Assembly (NCBI RefSeq): GCF_001442755.1 | Contig: NZ_CP006371.1 | Span: forward strand, 1-64,000 | Origin: Aureimonas sp. AU20 | Lineage (GTDB): Bacteria; Pseudomonadota; Alphaproteobacteria; Rhizobiales; Rhizobiaceae | Direction: 5' to 3' | Length of the DNA stretch: 64,000 nt | Shown here: positions 40,406 through 48,839 of the stretch, one piece after another | How positions within the stretch are numbered: position 1 is the first letter of the stretch | Layout: each line of letters starts with the position of its first letter | Translations under genes and position numbers: made by a program | The notes under the pieces: generated by a model | The model's input: the letters and a program-made list of their open reading frames with translations, nothing else | Databases searched by the model: none | Told to the model about the DNA's origin: nothing

Positions 40406-42043
40406 ATGAACGTTGCCGCTACGGTGCCACCGGTGTCAGGACCACGCGGGCTCGACATGCCCAGCTTCGAGAGCATCCTTCAAAGTCTTTCCCATCCGGT
40501 GTTCGCAACTGGTGCCGATGGTAACCTGACCTATGCCAACGCCTCGGCAGAAGCCTCTTTCGGCGGATGGATGATTGGTCTCAACATCATCGATGTCTTT
40601 CCGGATTTCGCGCTCTCGAACATGAGCACGATCGAACCGTCGTCGTTGGTTCTCACAACGAAGAAGGACGTCGCCTACGACGCCCTGCTGACACCGTTGG
40701 GAGGCGGCCAGTTCGTGTTCGACCTGAGGCCGTCTACGGGACAAGAGCCGCCGGCCATCGCGAGCGACCTCGACGATCTAACCGGGCTTGCGAAGCGTAA
40801 CATGTTCATGGCGCACCTAGCGGCTGCCCTCGTGCAGGGTGGCGGTCCGACAATCGCCGTCCACTGCCTGGACCTCGACCGCTTCAAAATGATCAACGAT
40901 ACGCTCGGGCATGCGATCGGAGACCTCCTTTTGAAGAAGGTCGCCGATCGCCTCACCAGCGCGTGTCGAAAGGGCGACATCGTTGCGCGCCTGGGCGGCG
41001 ACGAGTTCGTCGTTCTTCAGCACGACGTTCGAGAGGCTAAAGAAGTGGAGAAGCTCGCGGCCCGCATCGTCGACCTTATCGGACGAACCTATGTTCTGAG
41101 TGGCCATACGATCAATATCGGAGCAAGCGTCGGCGTCACGCTACAAGGCAGCCTGACCCAACCCCGCGACATCTTACGCAATGGAGACTTGGCCCTATAC
41201 GAGGCCAAGCGCGCCGGACGCGGTCGATACCGAATGTTCGAACCCGGCATGGACGACCTTCTTCACAAGCGTCGTGAGATGGAAATCGACCTGCGGCGGG
41301 CGTTGGCACTCAAGCAGTTCGAGCTGAACTACCAGCCCATCGTCGATCTCAAGAACGACAGCTGCATCGGCTTCGAGGCGCTGCTTCGCTGGAAGCATCC
41401 GCTCAAAGGCAACATCCCGCCCCTCGACTTCATCTCACTGGCCGAAGAAAACGGTCTGATCGTCAAGATCGGCGAATGGGTGCTTCGCACAGCCTGCATC
41501 GAGGCGGCGTCCTGGCCCAGTGACATGATCGTAGCGGTCAACGTTTCACCCCTGCAGTTCAAGGCCGACGCACTTCTAGAGACTGTCGCATCCGCCCTGA
41601 ATAAGGCCGGACTGCCGGCCCATCGACTGGAGATCGAGATTACCGAAGGCGCTCTCCTAGATGACACGGACAACGTCCTGGCGACCCTTCATGCGCTGCG
41701 CGATCTTGGCGTAAAAATTTCGATGGACGATTTCGGCACCGGGTATTCGTCACTGAGCTACCTGCAGAAATTCCCGTTCAATAAGATCAAGATCGACCGC
41801 TCGTTCGTTGCCAGCGCGAATGCCGACAGCAGAGCGATCCTCCGTGCGGTCGCGGGTCTGGGCGCCAGTCTTGGCATGGCCATCACGGCCGAGGGCGTAG
41901 AGACCGCCGAGCAGCTTGCACGCATTCGAAGCAAACGCTGCACCCATGTTCAAGGCTACCTGACAGGCCGTCCCATGGCGGCGGATCTGATCGCGGCCTT
42001 TCTGGAAAAACCCAACGCCGACAGGAATGGAGATCCTCTATGA
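40406..42043 (+). CDS. PAS-GGDEF-EAL protein coupled to a BLUF protein
   Basis: This 545-residue protein from ATG 40406 has a strong AAGGAGG upstream. It is soluble with an N-terminal PAS-like segment (FESILQSLSHPVFATGADG, TYANASAEASFGGWM). The GGDEF (ARLGGDEFVVL) is preceded by RKGD, a valid RxxD inhibitory site, unlike the other GGDEF proteins here. The EAL domain keeps EALLRW, NVSPLQF, EITEGAL, DDFGTGY, KIDRSF and AEGVE. It overlaps the BLUF gene by 4 bp. The BLUF protein is probably its light-dependent regulator, so c-di-GMP here may respond to blue light. Confidence 0.94.
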   Translation: MNVAATVPPVSGPRGLDMPSFESILQSLSHPVFATGADGNLTYANASAEASFGGWMIGLNIIDVFPDFALSNMSTIEPSSLVLTTKKDVAYDALLTPLGGGQFVFDLRPSTGQEPPAIASDLDDLTGLAKRNMFMAHLAAALVQGGGPTIAVHCLDLDRFKMINDTLGHAIGDLLLKKVADRLTSACRKGDIVARLGGDEFVVLQHDVREAKEVEKLAARIVDLIGRTYVLSGHTINIGASVGVTLQGSLTQPRDILRNGDLALYEAKRAGRGRYRMFEPGMDDLLHKRREMEIDLRRALALKQFELNYQPIVDLKNDSCIGFEALLRWKHPLKGNIPPLDFISLAEENGLIVKIGEWVLRTACIEAASWPSDMIVAVNVSPLQFKADALLETVASALNKAGLPAHRLEIEITEGALLDDTDNVLATLHALRDLGVKISMDDFGTGYSSLSYLQKFPFNKIKIDRSFVASANADSRAILRAVAGLGASLGMAITAEGVETAEQLARIRSKRCTHVQGYLTGRPMAADLIAAFLEKPNADRNGDPL

Positions 42044-42480
42044 ACCAAGGCTTGCACCGGCTCGTCTACTACAGCCGCAACCACCTATCCGATGACAGCA
42101 CCAGTTTCACGGCGAATGTCGCGGACATTCTGGCCAAGAGCCGAACCAACAACACCCGTGACCAGATTACCGGAGCACTGCTTTTCAACGCCGGTTGTTT
42201 CGCGCAGGTCCTCGAAGGTCCGCTCGAAAACGTCGAGGCCGCGTTCGAACGGATTCAGCAGGACGACCGGCATGGCGACGTTTCGCTGCTTGCGCTCGAC
42301 CCGATTGAGAGCCGCAGCTTCCCGAACTGGGCTATGGGTTTCGTCGGCACGTCCGCCACGGACGCCGCTCGGTTCGCTGGCATCGGTGCATCCAGCGGCT
42401 TCGATCCGTCGTATCTCAGCGGCGATCAAATCCATACGCTGCTGCGTGACTTGACGATCGAAGAAGAGGCGGCTGTGTGA
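42040..42480 (+). CDS. BLUF-domain blue-light sensor coupled to a GGDEF-EAL gene (copy 2)
   Basis: This 146-residue BLUF protein has flavin Tyr in LHRLVYYSR (residue 10), Asn in RTNNTRDQITGALL, Gln in FAQVLEG, and Trp/Met in NWAMGF. QQDDRHGDV is the RH segment. The C-terminal 40 residues after the domain (IGASSGFDPSYLSGDQIHTL) are predicted helical and are absent in the copy at 22224. The start overlaps the stop of the GGDEF-EAL gene. As in two-gene light-regulated phosphodiesterase systems, it may contact that protein in the lit state. Confidence 0.93.
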   Translation: MNQGLHRLVYYSRNHLSDDSTSFTANVADILAKSRTNNTRDQITGALLFNAGCFAQVLEGPLENVEAAFERIQQDDRHGDVSLLALDPIESRSFPNWAMGFVGTSATDAARFAGIGASSGFDPSYLSGDQIHTLLRDLTIEEEAAV

Positions 42481-42548
42481 AAACCTTCACAAGAGATAGG
42501 GTATGACCCGTTTCAGAAGTTAAAACTGGCGCCTCATATTGTTGGGGA

Positions 42549-42620
42549 TGGGCCGAAGGCGGCCTGTCCGCTTTCGAGGTAGTCGAGCGAAAAGTTGCCA
42601 TTCCGCAAACGATCCTTCAT
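42549..42620. repeat. Dispersed intergenic repeat, copy B
   Basis: GATGGGCCGAAGGCGG, then GTCCGCTTTCGAGG, TCGAGCGAAAAG and CATTCCGCAAACGATCC. The rest of the gap 42481-42842 shows no convincing gene, although a frame continues upstream of the GGDEF protein. Confidence 0.65.
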
Positions 42621-42842
42621 TGCCGCGACGTTTCGAGTGCCTTTTGAGAGTAGCCATTTAGAAGTAAGGAAAGCTTCCCGCCTTGCCGTCTTGCGATTAT
42701 GCATCGCGTTGTAGCAGGTCGGCGAGTACGTTTCCTCAAAGATTGCGGCTACCCAGTGGTGTCGCTGGTGATGCACGCTTCTTCCATGAATAGGGAGCAC
42801 CTTACGCTGCGTTCGATCTGCTTTGGGTTGGAGGTGCAGTTC

Positions 42843-43859
42843 ATGCTTGAGGACGTGTCGCATGCCGTCGGGTGGTTCGCGATGATCACCGTGTCACTCC
42901 TCTTGGTTCGTACGCAGACTAGGCTCCGTCGCGTTGAGATGCATGCGGCCGCTCTCGAGGAACACGTCTCCTGGTACAAGCGCGCTCTGCACATGGCCGG
43001 GATAGGCGTTTGGGAATGGAACATGCGCGATGACGAGTGGCGCTGGTCTGAGCGCATGTACGAAATCATGGGCTTCCCGTCTTCGGAAGCGCCGCCTAAG
43101 AACGAGGCCTACTACAAACGCATCCCCGAAGCTGATCGGCATATTACGTACGCTAGAGAAGGGGAATGCGTCGGCGGTCGGCAGAGCCTTCGTAACGAGT
43201 ACCGCTTCGACACGCCCGACCGTGGCATCCGCTGGGTACGCGATGCCGGCGATGCAGTTCTGGATGACGAGGGCAAGCCCACGCACATGCTCGGCGTGAC
43301 GATCGACATAACGGACGAGAAGGCTAGCCTTGGGCTTTTGGAGCGGCGCGCGTCTACGGATGAGCTGACCGGCATTCCGAACCGCGCTGCCCTCCTGCAC
43401 TATATGCAGCAAGCCGTTGTGACCTCTTCGGCGGAACGCAACATCGCCGTCACCTTCATTGACCTCAACGGCTTCAAGGCGGTCAACGATAACTTGGGAC
43501 ACGAGGCAGGGGATGACCTCCTGCGACGTGTCGCGACAGCCCTGCGTGCTGCGCTTCCACCCGAGACATTCGTCGCTAGGTTCGGCGGCGACGAGTTCGT
43601 ATGCGTTTGCTGGACGTCTCCGACCGAGACCAGAAGCGACCTAAAGGCGATGGAACAGACCCTTGAGCGCGTATTCACGAGCATCATGGTGGATGGCTTG
43701 GATATGACGGTCGGGGCAGCCGTCGGCATGACGGTATCCGGCAACGGCTCGACCGCGGGCAGCCTGATCAAGGACGCAGATGGGGCGATGTACGAGGCGA
43801 AGGCGACCGGACGTTGGTTCGCGATGCGTACGGCCACCGTGCCAGATCAGGACAATTAA
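42843..43859 (+). CDS. PAS-GGDEF diguanylate cyclase, membrane-tethered
   Basis: This protein has 338 residues from ATG 42843, which has GGAGG 8 bp upstream; the frame is open to 42699. One transmembrane helix (AVGWFAMITVSLLLV) leads to a PAS_3 domain (GIGVWEWNMRDDEWRWSERM, YRFDTPDRGIRWVRDAGDAV). A GGDEF domain follows with STDELTGIPNRAALLHYM, NGFKAVNDNLGHEAGD and ARFGGDEFVCV. The motif is intact; no RxxD site precedes it. The PAS domain may bind a cofactor or small molecule. Confidence 0.9.
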   Translation: MLEDVSHAVGWFAMITVSLLLVRTQTRLRRVEMHAAALEEHVSWYKRALHMAGIGVWEWNMRDDEWRWSERMYEIMGFPSSEAPPKNEAYYKRIPEADRHITYAREGECVGGRQSLRNEYRFDTPDRGIRWVRDAGDAVLDDEGKPTHMLGVTIDITDEKASLGLLERRASTDELTGIPNRAALLHYMQQAVVTSSAERNIAVTFIDLNGFKAVNDNLGHEAGDDLLRRVATALRAALPPETFVARFGGDEFVCVCWTSPTETRSDLKAMEQTLERVFTSIMVDGLDMTVGAAVGMTVSGNGSTAGSLIKDADGAMYEAKATGRWFAMRTATVPDQDN

Positions 43860-43948
43860 TCGTCTGCTCACCGAGTAAGGACGACGCGGCAGCGCATATG
43901 AACGTCCCCTGCTGTTTAGTGTCGTCTGAAAGCGGGCCGACTGGAATT

Positions 43949-44055
43949 AAGCCTCCCCTGCCTTCTGATCGGTTTCAGATTTGGCCCGAAAGCGGGAAGT
44001 CAGCTTTCTGCTAGATCGCGCGGGAAGCTGCTGTTTTGGAAACGACCCTTCGCTG
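43949..44055. repeat. Dispersed intergenic repeat, copy C (long form)
   Basis: A 33-bp left block CTCCCCTGCCTTC...TCGGTTTCAGAT precedes GGCCCGAAAGCGGG, AGTCAGCTTTC, and GCTGTTTTGGAAACGACCC. The same left block precedes copy F (57843). The rest of the gap 43860-44237 shows no gene. Confidence 0.68.
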
Positions 44056-44237
44056 CCTTTTTGAAGCCTTAAACGCCTTCCCAAAAGCGGTCATCCGAAC
44101 GCGCGAACAGTGTCCCGCTTATCCGTTTCCGTTGGACCATTTTGAAAAAGCGCATTTCAGGAACGATTTTTGGGAACGGGGAAGCCGCCTTCGGCCTGTC
44201 GTTGGAGCGCAGCACGAGCTTTCCTACTTCACGTTCC

Positions 44238-44846
44238 TTATCGGGAAGCCCTGTAGCGAAGCCCGTCCACCAGCAGCGATACCAGCAAGCGCGCTTGCGC
44301 CGGATCCTGGTTGCTTCCCGCGCGACAAAGATGAGCCACGGCGCGCAGCAGGTCATGCGGGCGGGCATCCGCCCGCACTTCGCCGGCAGCCACAGCCGCG
44401 TCGAGCAGCCCTTGCAGGGCGGGTTCGAGATGCCGGTCGAAATAGGCAGGTAACGCCTCGTAGGCTGAACCACCGGAGTAGAGCGACGACGCCAGGCCCC
44501 GCTTGGCGACGATGAAATCGACGTAGTGCTGCATCCAACGGTCCAGCGCTTCCCCGGGTTCGAACCGTTCGAGCAGAGTTGGGGCCTCGGCAGCACAGGC
44601 GTCCACCTCGTGGCGAAAGACGGCGGCGATCAGATCGGCACGCTGGGGGAAGTGACGGTAGATCGTCCCTACGCCGACACCAGCCTTCTCCGCAATGTCC
44701 CGCATCGGCGCATCGATTCCCGACGTGGCGAAGACTTCCCGCGCCGCCTGCACGACGGTGCCGATGTTGCGGCGGGCATCGGCGCGGACGCGACGACCGC
44801 CCGTTTCTCCCTCTGCTGCCTGATCTTCGTTTCGCGCCACAATCAC
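44238..44846 (-). CDS. TetR-family repressor
   Basis: About 202 residues from GTG 44846 (GTG 44840 and 44849 are alternatives, AAGGGTG upstream); the frame is open to 44921. The HTH is canonical: RRNIGTVVQAAREVFATSG, MRDIAEKAGVGVGTIYRHFP then QRADLIAAVF. The C-terminal ligand domain is of the type seen in repressors of short-chain dehydrogenases (RWMQHYVDFIVAKRGL, LLRAVAHLCRAG). It is divergent from an SDR gene across a short region containing an inverted repeat, its likely operator and target. Confidence 0.92.
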   Translation of the reverse strand: MIVARNEDQAAEGETGGRRVRADARRNIGTVVQAAREVFATSGIDAPMRDIAEKAGVGVGTIYRHFPQRADLIAAVFRHEVDACAAEAPTLLERFEPGEALDRWMQHYVDFIVAKRGLASSLYSGGSAYEALPAYFDRHLEPALQGLLDAAVAAGEVRADARPHDLLRAVAHLCRAGSNQDPAQARLLVSLLVDGLRYRASR

Positions 44847-44859
44847 CACCCTTGCTAAC

Positions 44860-44874
44860 CGGAACACCGTTCCG
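44860..44874. promoter_or_regulatory. Inverted repeat in the TetR/SDR intergenic region
   Basis: CGGAAC-ACC-GTTCCG is a perfect 6-bp palindrome with a 3-bp centre between the divergent starts. A further half site GTTCC lies near 44895. This size is usual for a TetR operator. Confidence 0.6.
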
Positions 44875-44948
44875 TATAAGCAAGCGGACGGGCGTTCCGT
44901 TTCTATCGAATGCCTGCCCATCTGACTAGGGATGCAAGGATCGACAGC

Positions 44949-45695
44949 ATGACAGAAGATCGCGTTGCGCTCGTGACCGGGGCCAATCAGGGGATCGGCC
45001 TTCAGATCGCTAAGGACCTAGCCGGAAGGGGAATGACCGTCCTCGTCGGCGCACGCGACTTGGCGAAGGGCGAAGCCGCCGCCCGGGAAGTCGGCGGTCG
45101 TGCCCACGCCGTGCAGATCGACGTGACGGATCAGGCATCGATCGACGCCGCAGCCGCGCGGATCCGCCGCGAGTTCGGCCGCCTGGACGTGTTGATGAAC
45201 AACGCCGGCGTTTCGCGCGCCAAGTCGAACCAGCCGTTCGGTGAGGCGGTCAAGACCAACCTCTTGATCGATGCACCCGTCGACGATGTGCGGGTGGTGT
45301 TCGAAACCAACGTGTTCGGCGTCATCGCCGTGACCCAGGCGATGTTGCCGCTGCTACGCGAAGCCCCCGCCGGTCGGATCGTCATCACCGGCAGTTCGGG
45401 AGCGTCGCTGACGCTGAACTCCGACCCGTCGAACACCCATCGGCGGATGTTCGGCAACTATTCCGCATCGAAGACCGCAGCCCACGCGGTCATGCTCGCC
45501 TTCGCGCTCGCACTCGAAGACACCAACATCAAGGTCAACGCCGCCTGCCCGGGATTCACGTCCACCGGCCTCAACAACTTCAACGGCACACGTAGCGTTG
45601 AGGAAGGCGCGCGCGAGCCGGTTCGCCTCGCGTTGATCGGCGAGGATGGCCCGACCGGCACCTTCTCCGACGAGAACGGCCTCGTCCCCTGGTGA
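44949..45695 (+). CDS. Short-chain dehydrogenase/reductase
   Basis: This 248-residue classical SDR has the cofactor motif VTGANQGIGLQIA near residue 8, NNAG near residue 85, catalytic Ser in VITGSSGAS and the YSASK active site near 174. NADP or NAD preference is not clear from the first Arg after strand two (ARDLAKG suggests NADPH). Several homologues act on carbonyl compounds and are controlled by an adjacent TetR. Its 3' end is followed by a remnant of another operon. Confidence 0.92.
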   Translation: MTEDRVALVTGANQGIGLQIAKDLAGRGMTVLVGARDLAKGEAAAREVGGRAHAVQIDVTDQASIDAAAARIRREFGRLDVLMNNAGVSRAKSNQPFGEAVKTNLLIDAPVDDVRVVFETNVFGVIAVTQAMLPLLREAPAGRIVITGSSGASLTLNSDPSNTHRRMFGNYSASKTAAHAVMLAFALALEDTNIKVNAACPGFTSTGLNNFNGTRSVEEGAREPVRLALIGEDGPTGTFSDENGLVPW

Positions 45696-45712
45696 TCGGC
45701 ATCCGCCTCTAC

Positions 45713-46000
45713 GCCCCCCTTCCTTCTCGTCACGGCGGCTTCGGACACGGATCTCACCGTCTTACTGGGCGATGGGGTGTCGAACGAAATCCTGTCGGAC
45801 CGTCACGCCTTTTGTCCGCCCGCCGGCACGAACCACCGGTTGCGGTTCTGGACACCCATCTGCAAGCCTTGGAGCTTTTGCGCGACCCCTCCCACGTTCG
45901 CGATTACCGATCATCCGAATCGGTGGCGAGGCTGGAGGGATCCGGCTTTCGGATCGACGATGTGCAGGTCTGGCGGCTGCGCATGGAGTTCGTTTCGACT
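45713..46000 (+). pseudogene. Chimeric remnant: PEBP 5' part fused to methyltransferase 3' part
   Basis: Bases 45713-45834 match the 5' coding region of the PEBP gene (from about 53768). Bases 45832-46000 match the 3' half of the methyltransferase gene (from about 54863). The joint falls at a shared ACC. About 970 bp present between these points in the intact pair at 53731-55181 are absent. Identity is high but with frame-disrupting changes. No functional product is expected. Confidence 0.82.
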
Positions 46001-46082
46001 AACATCCGCACACAATCCTAAAGAACGACTGGCTGAGTCCTTAACTTCGGTCCTCTAACGTTCTGCGCTGGAGGTATTTCGC

Positions 46083-48467
46083 GTGGATCTGGTCCTCACC
46101 TGCCTTGGCGTCCTGAACGATCCGGCTCTACTGACGCTGGCAACGGTGGTTTGCGTGATCGGTGTGCACGGATCGTTCTCTGTTGCGCGTCAGGCGGGAC
46201 GTTGCGAGGGCGCCGCACGCCGCAAATGGGCTGTTCTGTCATTGGTGGCTGCCGGCTGCACGGCTTGGGCGACCCACATGGTGGCGTTGCTCGCTTTTCA
46301 GCCCGGAATGCAGTCTGGCTTCGAGCCTGTCACCACGGCGCTCTCGCTCGTGCTGGCCATTTTGGGCATCGGGGCCGGACTGATGTTGGCGCTCGGACGG
46401 CGTGAGCGATGGCGACGCTTTGGTGGCGGCGTCGTGATCGGCCTCGGCGTTACGGTTCTCCACTATGTCGGTCAAGCGGCCTACGTCGTGCGTGGCCATG
46501 TCCAGTGGGACCACGAACTCGTTGCGACAACCATCTTGGTCAGCCTGCCGCTGTTTGGGTTGGCGACGCTTGCGTCCGTCGAGCGAAAGCGTGTGGTCAA
46601 CTCGATGAGTGCACCCTTGCTGGTGTCGGCTATCGCCATCCTGCATCTTGGCGGCATGGCCGCAATGCGCTTGACGTTCGACCCAGGCGTTCCTCTACCC
46701 GCTTGGACGGTTGCACCGGAGCATCTCGCCCCGGTTGTCGCGATCGTTTCGTTTGGTCTCCTGTCCGTTTCCGTTATTGGCGTTCGCCTAACCCTCAACG
46801 CCAAAATCAAGCTGCGTACCGAGCGCGTCCGGCTGGGAGAACTGGCCAACCTTGCACTGGAGGGCTTGGCGATCTGCGAGGACGAGCGGATCATCACCGC
46901 CAACGATAGCCTTGCCAAGCTGTCAGGTTTCCGGCGGGACGATCTGTCGGGCATGGCGCTCAGCACGCTCGTGCCCAATTTCGATTGCCTGAGCCTGCCT
47001 GAGCGTGAGGAAGTGGATGCCGATCTCGTCTCGGTGTTCGGCGATCTCGTACCCGTTCGCGTGCTGCGCAGCGACGTGCGGCTAGCGGGACGGCTGCAAA
47101 CCGTCATCGCCTTTCGCGATCAGAGCGAGCGTCTGCGCAGCGAGGCACGTATTCGAACGCTCGCTTTCGCCGATGCGTTGACTGGCCTTGCCAACCGTCC
47201 CCGCTTTCACGACACCCTCGCCGAACTAGTTGAACAGAACCAGGCGAGCGGCTTGCCCTTCTCGCTCGTTGTCTTCGATCTGGATGGCTTCAAGAGCGTC
47301 AACGACGCGTACGGGCATTCGGGCGGCGATGAGGTTCTGCGCGTGGTCGCCGAGCGCGTGCGGGCCCTCGTCGATCCGAGCCATCTTATCGCCCGCTTGG
47401 GCGGCGACGAGTTCGCCGTCCTTCTCCCTGGTAGCGCGGACCCTCTGGAGGGTACATCGATCGGGCAAAGGATCATTCAGGCGGTCGAGACGCCCATCAC
47501 GATCGAACACCAGATCGCTCATATCTCGGCCAGCGTCGGCGTAATGCCCTCACAGATCGAGCACGTCGGCATAGCCGATCTCATGTCTGGTGCAGACCTT
47601 GCCCTCTATGACGCAAAGGCGAATGGGCGCGCGCGAGTCAGACTCTTTACGCCCGAACTACGGCGCGCTTCAAACGCGCGGCGAAGTGTTGCCGAGGACC
47701 TCCAGGAAGCTTGGGACAAGAGGCACTTCGAACTTTACTATCAGCCGCAGGTCGATCTGACCGACGGCCGTCTTGTCGGCGCAGAGGCGCTGATCCGGTG
47801 GAATTATCCCTATAAGGGTGTGCTATCTCCAGCTGCTTTCCTGTCGGTCCTGGAGGCGGGGCATCTGGCGTTACCGGTGGGCGACTGGATCCTGCGCACA
47901 GCCTGCCGGGACGCCATGAAGATACGGGCTGGTCGGGATGATTTTCGCATTGGTGTGAACCTGTTTGCTGCGCAATTGCGGGCACCCGGCTTCGTCGAGG
48001 AGGTCGAGGACGCTTTGCAAACGACGGGGCTGCCGGCGAGCGCATTGGAGTTGGAAATCACCGAGAACATCGTCTTGCGCAACGAGCGAGTGATCGAAAG
48101 CAACCTCGCCCGGTTGCGTGCGATGAGTGTGGGCATCGCCTTCGACGATTTTGGAACAGGCTTTGCGTCGCTGACGATGTTGAAGCAGCTTCCCATAACC
48201 CGGCTGAAAATCGATCGATCGTTCATCCGGGACATCGAGACGGACGAGAAGGATCAAGGCATCGTTGATGCCATCGTCCGCATGGCCCAAGGGTGTCGAC
48301 TGGATGTCATTGCCGAGGGTATCGAGACCCGGGGCCAAGCGGATTACCTGCAGGGACGCGTTGCCGAAGCGCAGGGTTATCTCTTCGGCAAACCCATGGG
48401 GTTCGAGGCGTTCGAGGTGCTGTATCGGATGCAAGCACAGCGCTGCGAGGCGCGACTTACCGCGTGA
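46083..48467 (+). CDS. MHYT-GGDEF-EAL membrane protein
   Basis: This 794-residue protein from GTG 46083 has a seven-helix MHYT sensor at about residues 1-240, in which the repeated motif is modified (ATHMVALLAF, VLHYVGQAAY, ILHLGGMAAM). A PAS-like segment (GLAICEDERIITANDS) follows, then GGDEF (ARLGGDEFAVL, no RxxD site before it). The EAL domain keeps EALIRW, GVNLFAAQL, EITENIVL, DDFGTGFAS, KIDRSF and AEGIE. MHYT domains are proposed to bind copper and sense gases such as O2, CO or NO; the histidines and methionines here partly fit. Both enzymatic domains look intact. Confidence 0.92.
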   Translation: MDLVLTCLGVLNDPALLTLATVVCVIGVHGSFSVARQAGRCEGAARRKWAVLSLVAAGCTAWATHMVALLAFQPGMQSGFEPVTTALSLVLAILGIGAGLMLALGRRERWRRFGGGVVIGLGVTVLHYVGQAAYVVRGHVQWDHELVATTILVSLPLFGLATLASVERKRVVNSMSAPLLVSAIAILHLGGMAAMRLTFDPGVPLPAWTVAPEHLAPVVAIVSFGLLSVSVIGVRLTLNAKIKLRTERVRLGELANLALEGLAICEDERIITANDSLAKLSGFRRDDLSGMALSTLVPNFDCLSLPEREEVDADLVSVFGDLVPVRVLRSDVRLAGRLQTVIAFRDQSERLRSEARIRTLAFADALTGLANRPRFHDTLAELVEQNQASGLPFSLVVFDLDGFKSVNDAYGHSGGDEVLRVVAERVRALVDPSHLIARLGGDEFAVLLPGSADPLEGTSIGQRIIQAVETPITIEHQIAHISASVGVMPSQIEHVGIADLMSGADLALYDAKANGRARVRLFTPELRRASNARRSVAEDLQEAWDKRHFELYYQPQVDLTDGRLVGAEALIRWNYPYKGVLSPAAFLSVLEAGHLALPVGDWILRTACRDAMKIRAGRDDFRIGVNLFAAQLRAPGFVEEVEDALQTTGLPASALELEITENIVLRNERVIESNLARLRAMSVGIAFDDFGTGFASLTMLKQLPITRLKIDRSFIRDIETDEKDQGIVDAIVRMAQGCRLDVIAEGIETRGQADYLQGRVAEAQGYLFGKPMGFEAFEVLYRMQAQRCEARLTA

Positions 48468-48839
48468 TGTCTTGAGATACGGCAGGGGGAGCGGTTGGAT
48501 CTGCCTTCGTCGTCAGAGGCCGTCGGGACGCGAGCTCGGCGAAGGAGGTATGGCACAACGCTCAGTGAGACAGGGCTGGAAGAACCAAGGAATGGCAGAG
48601 CGCGATCAAGCGAAAAAAGCTGTTTTGGATCCAGTCTACGAACTCCCATACGCGCCCGTAGCTGATGGCTGCATCCGGAGGCCCGACAGATGGCAGCATC
48701 CGACATCGTGCCACCCGACAAAAACCACTTGCATCCCGGGGGCATTCACAGATGCCATTCAGCTTTCGACTGATGGCAGAAGCTAGAGTGGTTTCCGAAC
48801 CGATTGGAACCATTGTCATCGCCCTGGCGGGCGACCGCT
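48468..48839. other. Gap after the MHYT protein
   Basis: Near 48486-48510 the segment AGGGGGAGCGGTTGGATC and following bases match 32162-32190 and encode GERLDLPS out of context. The rest has no gene or repeat that I can see. Confidence 0.45.

Noticed and set aside
44069..44596. 175-codon minus-strand frame over the TetR gene
   Set aside because: It is out of frame with the TetR HTH and ligand domain, which are complete at 44238-44846.
45692..46058. Several 90-118 codon frames after the SDR gene
   Set aside because: They follow the PEBP/methyltransferase scar and are mixed-frame remnants, not genes.
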